A stretch of DNA of 45,538 nucleotides from a virus. The notes below the pieces were generated by a model. The model was not told the DNA's origin. It worked only from the letters and a program-made list of their open reading frames with translations, and did no database searches. Location of the stretch: positions 1 to 45,538 of IMG/VR virus record IMGVR_UViG_3300028835_002099; one strand, given 5' to 3'. Positions within the stretch are counted from its first letter, which is position 1. Every line of letters begins with the position of its first letter. Shown here one piece after another: positions 41,164 to 45,538 of the stretch. A program made the position numbers and the translations under genes.

Positions 41164-41655
41164 TTATTTACGGACGTATTGTACAGTAGGACGAAAATGC
41201 ACTCCACCAACATGGACTGATTCAGCTGTTACAGTAATTTGGAAAGGGTCGAGTAGATTAATTAGATCGTTACTGATAATGGTTATGCAAGTGTCATGGG
41301 TTGCCATGTATTTACAGAAGGTTTTCAGATATTCACTAAGAGATTTTTCTGACACACAATAATGTCGGGGTAGGTAGTTAATGTGGAGTAGTGCATAATT
41401 TATATCTGCATCACCAGGGTAAATGTTGGAGAATTCAGGGTATTTAATTTGAACTTCTCCGGAAACCACATTTCGGTTTATCACTTTATTCACGAATGGG
41501 GAATCATATTTTTTGAGTAATAAGTAACTCGGTGTTACGTATATTGGGGTTACTTCTTTTTCTGGTGGTAATTTAATTTTTGAATTATTTTCTGGTGGGT
41601 CTTCTAGTTCAACAGGTTCGCAATTATTTTCTGAAGGTTGGGTTTTGTCTGGCAT
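41164..41655 (-). CDS. QueF-like T-fold protein lacking the catalytic cysteine
   Basis: A 163-residue protein that aligns with type I QueF (preQ0 reductase, the last step before preQ1): PEFSNIYP for PEFTSLCP, ALLHINYLP for ATIYISYIP, EKSLSEYL for ESKSLKLYL, and ISNDLINLLDP for IMNDLIELMDP. The nucleophilic Cys of QueF is replaced by Tyr79, and the Glu of the HE pair is Asp121 (THDTC). The lysines of the NADPH motif are partly lost. So it probably cannot act as a nitrile reductase. It follows directly a QueC-like gene. The fold call is good; the function is open (amidating, binding or structural). Confidence 0.68.
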   Translation of the reverse strand: MPDKTQPSENNCEPVELEDPPENNSKIKLPPEKEVTPIYVTPSYLLLKKYDSPFVNKVINRNVVSGEVQIKYPEFSNIYPGDADINYALLHINYLPRHYCVSEKSLSEYLKTFCKYMATHDTCITIISNDLINLLDPFQITVTAESVHVGGVHFRPTVQYVRK

Positions 41656-41673
41656 TTTTAATTACTCCATTTT

Positions 41674-42252
41674 TTAATCGTAAGTAATTGGGTCACTTTC
41701 AATTCTTTCCTCGAACAAATTAATACGTTCCATGCATTGCAAACAATTTCCACAAGCATAATTCAGTGAAGAAGAACAAGAACGTATTTTTTCAAAAGGA
41801 ATTTTAAGATTAATACCATTTTCTAATATGTCTTTTTTCTTTTTTCTAATGTATGGAGCATATAATTTCATTTCTTCTTCAAATGCAAATTTCATTGAGA
41901 GGTTCATGGAAGAAATTAGAGCCTTTGCACAATTCTGTGTTCCAATCGCAATAGTATCAAATTCACCTGATTCAGCAATTCCTGCAAGAATTGAAACAAA
42001 GAGCAAATTTTTTAAATTATCGTTTCGGATTTTTACCGGCATTTGAAACTCAGCCATTGGAGAGGCAATGTCAATCAGAGTAATAGGAACATCATAATGT
42101 TTGGCTATATTAATGGCCGCTGTGTTTTCTTTATCATTTGATGTTGATTTATATGAAAATGCAATTGTAGCTACATTAAAATTAATATTGAGCAGGTGAG
42201 CCAACAATGTAGTGCTAGCAATACCTCCTGATAATGCAAGTAGAACATTCAT
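41674..42252 (-). CDS. QueC-like PP-loop ATPase with altered active site
   Basis: A 192-residue protein related to QueC, which makes 7-cyano-7-deazaguanine (preQ0). N-terminal LLALSGGIASTTLL is the PP-loop, with Ala12 in place of the invariant Asp of SGGxDS. The zinc site is kept: Cys159, 167, 170 and 173 (SCSSSLNYACGNCLQC). The substrate motif YPDCR of QueC is absent; the equivalent region reads GTQNCAKALISS. AGAGGAAC precedes the ATG. It is shorter than typical QueC (about 220-230). With the adjacent QueF-like gene it suggests 7-deazaguanine-related chemistry, but a standard QueC reaction is doubtful. Confidence 0.7.
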   Translation of the reverse strand: MNVLLALSGGIASTTLLAHLLNINFNVATIAFSYKSTSNDKENTAAINIAKHYDVPITLIDIASPMAEFQMPVKIRNDNLKNLLFVSILAGIAESGEFDTIAIGTQNCAKALISSMNLSMKFAFEEEMKLYAPYIRKKKKDILENGINLKIPFEKIRSCSSSLNYACGNCLQCMERINLFEERIESDPITYD

Positions 42253-42263
42253 AAAAGTTCCTC

Positions 42264-43142
42264 TTATTCTGGGAAAGACATAATCTTTGTGTCAGGGTCA
42301 GTTATTGCAAGTTTTTCATATTTTGTTCGCGCTTTGTTTTTGGAATTGCTAATAATGGCTAAGGTGCCTGACAAAGCAAACATACTGTATTCTTTTTCAA
42401 TAATAAGGGCAATTTGTGTGTTGGTGTGTTTGTTTTCTTGAATCAACTGTTTAATTCGATTAATACGTTCTTTGTTGGGCCTTTGTGTTTTCTTGGATTT
42501 TTTAGACTTCTTTTGTACTTTTTTTTGAGTTTCTTTTTCCTCTATTGGGGGTTGATTCTTTATGATGACGGGTTTCATTTTTTTTTGATTTTGCTGAATA
42601 GTTTCAGCAAGAGATTCTAAACGCTCATCGGTTAAGAGGTGATTGACAAGACCATTTTCTTCCAGGTAAGTCCAAGATTGATCGTCAAACATCGTTATTT
42701 CTTCTTCAAACAATTCCCTGGCCCGTTCGCGAATATCTAAAAACATCAATTTTTTATCTGGTTGAATTGGGATAAGATCATCGTCTGGTGATTCATATAA
42801 GATTTTATTGATGGTCTCTGCAACATGAGTAATAATGCACTCGGGAATTTTGATGAGTTCTTCCTCAATTACTTGTGTGTCACTCACTTCAGTGATTTTT
42901 ATTTTGTTTGGTTCTTTTTTTGGGGGATAGATGTGGACAAGAAATCCTCCTTCTTTCAATAGTTCCCATGTCTTCTCACTAAGTACTTCCGCATCCTCTT
43001 CAAAAATGTCTTTTGCACCTGTTGTCAATTCTTTTTTTAAGTTTTTTGCTTTAATGTTTATTGCAGGTGCGAAATCAATTGCTTTATTGATTTCATTTAT
43101 CATGGAAAGAAGGACACGTTTGTTGAATTTATTGTGAGACAT
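42264..43142 (-). CDS. hypothetical protein with internal duplication and basic C-terminal region
   Basis: A 292-residue protein I cannot assign. Two halves resemble each other: around residues 20-75 (AKDIFEEDAEVLSEKTWELL, KEGGFLVHIYPP) and 135-180 (ARELFEEEITMFDDQSWTYL, EENGLVNHLL), suggesting a duplicated ~50-residue domain. Residues ~205-235 are very basic (KKVQKKSKKSKKTQRPNKER), and 230-265 could form a helix-turn-helix (INRIKQLIQENKHTNTQIAL). ATG 43142 is chosen since TAGGAG lies six bases upstream. It heads the sub-operon containing the QueC/QueF-like and polymerase genes, behind a promoter with palindromes. DNA binding is likely. Confidence 0.6.
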   Translation of the reverse strand: MSHNKFNKRVLLSMINEINKAIDFAPAINIKAKNLKKELTTGAKDIFEEDAEVLSEKTWELLKEGGFLVHIYPPKKEPNKIKITEVSDTQVIEEELIKIPECIITHVAETINKILYESPDDDLIPIQPDKKLMFLDIRERARELFEEEITMFDDQSWTYLEENGLVNHLLTDERLESLAETIQQNQKKMKPVIIKNQPPIEEKETQKKVQKKSKKSKKTQRPNKERINRIKQLIQENKHTNTQIALIIEKEYSMFALSGTLAIISNSKNKARTKYEKLAITDPDTKIMSFPE

Positions 43143-43180
43143 GAAAACTCCTAGTTTCAATTAAGGGATAAGATTAATTT

Positions 43181-43232
43181 AAAATATAACCTTTTGTTCT
43201 CTTTGTAAAGAACAAAACAAATTTGTTTTGTT
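43181..43232 (-). promoter_or_regulatory. internal promoter with palindromic operator
   Basis: Minus strand TTTACA (-35, 43204-43209) and TATTTT (-10, 43181-43186) are 17 bases apart. A perfect 22-bp palindrome made of AACAAAACAAA and its complement occupies 43211-43232, just upstream of the -35. An overlapping inverted repeat, TTTTGTTCT (43192-43200) and AGAACAAAA (43209-43217), spans the -35. Both are candidate repressor or activator sites, and the two hairpins exclude each other in RNA. The stretch 43161-43283 carries no gene. Confidence 0.5.
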
Positions 43233-43283
43233 GATTAGTTTAACAAAAAACCATGATCCGTCTGCTTCTTTATTAAAACTCAT

Positions 43284-44558
43284 TTAACTATCTTCCCATA
43301 CTCGAAACTTGCGACTGGTTTCATCTTCAATTATTTTCAACTCAAATGGGCGATAAGCCTCTCCTCCTGGATTGTTTCTTGCCTTTGTGAAATTAACATG
43401 AAAAAATGCTCCTTCATGAATGTTCCAATTATCTGGCTTGGTGAGGTGTATTGTGTTGTTGAGTGGGTCTTCTAATGAAGAGGCCCCTCGTTGGTGGCCT
43501 TTTGATTTACCTTGATGATGAATTATAATTACGGAAACGCCTAATGCACGTAATTTAATTAGCCAAGCTGTGAAGACACTTGTACTCTGATTGTCATTTT
43601 CATCCCTTCCACTACATAAGGAGGATAAATTATCAAGTATCAGAACACGGCAAGACCTGTTTTTTTTAAAATATTCGTAAAATTTATCTTGCCATTCAAA
43701 ATTATATAAATTGACAGTTTTATTGTGTTTCTCTGTATAATCTGGAGCAGAGAAAATTTTCAAAGCGTGTTGTCGGGATTCTTTCCCTAGTGGCCCAATC
43801 AATTGTCTGAATCGGTCTTGAAGATCAAATCTACCCATTTCTCCATCTACATAAAATACACCACATGGGTGTCTCACATGCCAAGGGCCGATAGATATTT
43901 TCTCATATGTGTCCCGAGTGATAGATACGGCAATTATCATTGCAAGCCAAGATTTGCCTAAGCCTCTTTCAGCAAAAATCATATTAAGGCTTTTTTCTCT
44001 TAACCATGGGTAGATGATAGCTTTGGGTTTTTTTATTTTTTCTGTTAGTAACTGAGTTGATGTTTCTGTTGATGAAGTGAATTTTACCTCTATTGTTTTG
44101 ATTTTCTCATTTTTGTACTCTTCAAGCAGTTGGAGAATTTCTGTGTCTCCATCTTCTTCTTTTGCACAAAAGGCAATTTGTTCACTTAGTTCTTTTACAT
44201 TTTTTTTGATGAGTAATTTTTTCGTTGTGTCGAAAAGATACTCAGCATTTATATGAGGGGTTTTTTTAAATTCATTACTGATTCTGGATAAACAGTCACC
44301 GATCAAATCCATAACGTCTGTATCATCGGCTGTGTTTAACTTTTCCTTGAAAATATCTTTGATATGAATTCCAGGGGCAAGAGAATATTTTTCGTAGTAT
44401 TCTATACACCACTGAGCTATAGTCTGGCCGAATGCACTCTGGAATAGAATAGGGTTGTATATTGGGTTAACCATTCCCAAGAACTCCGTGCTGACGATCA
44501 TTCCGATGAGGATTTGATCATCAGCACTTACATCTACTTTTTTACGTTTGATCTTCAT
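43284..44558 (-). CDS. replicative helicase, DnaB/RepA-like
   Basis: A 424-residue RecA-fold helicase. Residues 10-150 look like a DnaB N-terminal domain (DDQILIGMIVS, FGQTIAQWCIEYYEKYS). The ATPase core follows: PWLREKSLNMIFAERGLGKS with Walker A at 196-203, FYVDGEMGRFDLQDRFRQL, Walker B with VLILDNLSSLCSG near 290, and VSVIIIHHQGKSKGHQRGASS, a motif typical of RepA/KaiC-like helicases. It would unwind DNA at the fork and be loaded by the upstream-encoded DnaC-like ATPase, whose gene it overlaps (ATGA). Confidence 0.83.
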   Translation of the reverse strand: MKIKRKKVDVSADDQILIGMIVSTEFLGMVNPIYNPILFQSAFGQTIAQWCIEYYEKYSLAPGIHIKDIFKEKLNTADDTDVMDLIGDCLSRISNEFKKTPHINAEYLFDTTKKLLIKKNVKELSEQIAFCAKEEDGDTEILQLLEEYKNEKIKTIEVKFTSSTETSTQLLTEKIKKPKAIIYPWLREKSLNMIFAERGLGKSWLAMIIAVSITRDTYEKISIGPWHVRHPCGVFYVDGEMGRFDLQDRFRQLIGPLGKESRQHALKIFSAPDYTEKHNKTVNLYNFEWQDKFYEYFKKNRSCRVLILDNLSSLCSGRDENDNQSTSVFTAWLIKLRALGVSVIIIHHQGKSKGHQRGASSLEDPLNNTIHLTKPDNWNIHEGAFFHVNFTKARNNPGGEAYRPFELKIIEDETSRKFRVWEDS

Positions 44559-45154
44559 TTGTGTTCTTCTACTCTTTTGTCTTCTCCTTTTACTTTCAAA
44601 ATTTTCCCCATTCCCAATAATCGGCTAGCTATTCTTTTGCTGTAGTTGTTTGCCAATAGCTCAAAAGATAAATTACTTGCAATGGTGGTTTTTAGCATGT
44701 GTGAGTATCTGTAATCTATAATTCGGGCAAAAACAGAAAATTCCCAATCAGTGCCGGTATGCACACCAAAATCATCTATGTACAGATTCCGAGTAAGACA
44801 AAACAATCGAATGTAATCTTCTTTTGTTTTTTCTTTTTCATTACTCATACCTAATTGGATATTGGCTATTAATTCCACGGCAGGTATATAAATAGCTGTC
44901 AATGTTCCATGTTCATCCCCTTTATATTCAACGAATACAGTTGGGGACTCTCGTGAATCCATCACAGTTTTTTGAGCAATAGCACATAAAAGATGTGTTT
45001 TTCCACAACCAATGGCACCTGTAATAAATGAAGCATTTAATGCTTTTTTCAAAATATCTGGGGAAAAATCACCAACTTGTGCATTTTGGTACAATGGTGG
45101 AATCTCTAAAGAATTTATTCTTCCATTATATCTCACTCTATGTTTCCGATTCAT
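44555..45154 (-). CDS. helicase loader, DnaC-like AAA+ ATPase
   Basis: A 199-residue DnaC/IstB-type ATPase. Walker A is GAIGCGKT (46-53), Walker B is LYIDDFG near 141-147, TTIASNLSFELLA contains sensor 1, and KRIASRLLGMGK carries the arginine (SRL) motif of DnaC. The N terminus is basic (NRKHRVRYNGR). It would place the helicase on single-stranded DNA at the origin. It is coupled to the helicase downstream and to the organiser-like gene upstream by ATGA overlaps. Confidence 0.84.
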   Translation of the reverse strand: MNRKHRVRYNGRINSLEIPPLYQNAQVGDFSPDILKKALNASFITGAIGCGKTHLLCAIAQKTVMDSRESPTVFVEYKGDEHGTLTAIYIPAVELIANIQLGMSNEKEKTKEDYIRLFCLTRNLYIDDFGVHTGTDWEFSVFARIIDYRYSHMLKTTIASNLSFELLANNYSKRIASRLLGMGKILKVKGEDKRVEEHK

Positions 45155-45538
45155 AGTGTTGCTGTCTCCATTTTGTGTTTACATTTATCCAATTCTTCTT
45201 GAGTCATATTAGTTTCATGTTGTGATTGTGTGTTTTTCCTCTTTTTTTGTGTAAGATTTTGTCTGCTTATAGCATTTTCCAATTGCACAAATTTCTCCCG
45301 TAGGGATTTCCCGCTATGAATGACTGGCGTGTACTGGTCATTAATGTTGTCTTTGTACCATTCTAAGACTTTTTGGATTCGCAAGGGGGCAATTTTAGAA
45401 GTTATACAAAGCAATCGAATTTGTTTTGTCCATGCTTCTTTATTGGCGGGAGTAATTGTAACGTTTTTATTTTCCATTACAATTGAAGCTAATTTTTCAG
45501 CCAATGGGAAATAGCGTCTTTTCAACTCATCGGCTGTT
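45151..45538 (-). CDS. replication organiser/initiation-like protein (partial, cut by window edge)
   Basis: The frame is open to the window edge; the visible C-terminal ~128 residues begin at the edge with ADELKRRYFPLAEKLA. A region IRLLCITSKIAPLRIQKVLEWYKDN and a SLREKFVQLENAI segment resemble the C-terminal part of phage replisome organiser or DnaD-like proteins, which contact helicase and loader. The N-terminal DNA-binding part, if present, lies outside. It overlaps the loader gene by four bases. Assignment is by pattern and neighbourhood. Confidence 0.55.
   Translation of the reverse strand, partial: TADELKRRYFPLAEKLASIVMENKNVTITPANKEAWTKQIRLLCITSKIAPLRIQKVLEWYKDNINDQYTPVIHSGKSLREKFVQLENAISRQNLTQKKRKNTQSQHETNMTQEELDKCKHKMETATL

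Noticed and set aside
41164-42252. Standard queuosine biosynthesis operon
   Set aside because: Only two of the enzymes are present, both with altered active-site residues, and they are embedded in a phage replication operon.

Overview
This window is a segment of a contractile-tailed (myovirus-type) bacteriophage genome, free or integrated, that infects a Gram-negative bacterium. The Gram-negative host is inferred from a Gp138-like membrane-puncturing spike and from two outer-membrane beta-barrel proteins with signal peptides encoded between the phage modules. Base composition is AT-rich throughout. No tRNA, rRNA, integrase, repressor, endolysin or complete terminase gene was found, so the phage extends beyond both ends and its lifestyle cannot be decided from the window.

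Layout. (1) About 0.4-22.3 kb, plus strand: a virion operon with tight spacing and ATGA-type overlaps. It runs from portal (with a C-terminal pyrophosphatase-like domain), Mu-F-like minor head protein, DUF2213 protease/scaffold, cement protein, DUF2184 major capsid and neck proteins, through DUF3383 sheath, DUF3277 tube, a frameshifted tail chaperone pair and a tape measure with 11-residue repeats, to Dit-like protein, plug, hub, spike, gp25-like wedge, baseplate J and DUF2612. It ends in a tail-fibre cassette with a duplicated N-terminal module, three related tip modules and a decayed fourth, followed by a small two-helix membrane protein and a terminator. (2) About 22.5-29.1 kb: a 45-bp tandem-repeat locus and three exported proteins, each apparently its own transcription unit: a small secreted protein on the minus strand behind a promoter and terminator-like leader, a giant autotransporter with 38 copies of an 18-residue repeat, and a porin-like barrel. 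Strong intrinsic terminators separate the units, as in phage morons. (3) About 29.1-45.5 kb, minus strand: a replication and recombination operon. In transcription order it holds a replication-organiser-like protein (cut by the window edge), DnaC-like loader, DnaB-like helicase, an unknown protein, QueC-like and QueF-like proteins, sliding clamp, a uracil-DNA-glycosylase/exonuclease fusion, family A polymerase, a Cys-rich protein, clamp loader, an unknown helical protein, a gp32-like single-strand binding protein, HTH protein, RecA, RuvC-like resolvase, two small basic proteins, and an Mre11/Rad50 nuclease whose Rad50 subunit is split into two genes on either side of Mre11.

How it works together. 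The right module encodes most of a replisome (loader, helicase, clamp, clamp loader, polymerase plus separate proofreader, SSB) and a recombination set (RecA, RuvC, Mre11/Rad50); no primase was recognised. The QueC/QueF-like pair in the same operon points to 7-deazaguanine chemistry, which several phages use to modify DNA, but both proteins have lost residues normally required for catalysis. The left module builds the capsid and a short contractile tail. The envelope genes in the middle could change the host surface, for example to exclude competing phages; that role is inferred only from their position and type.
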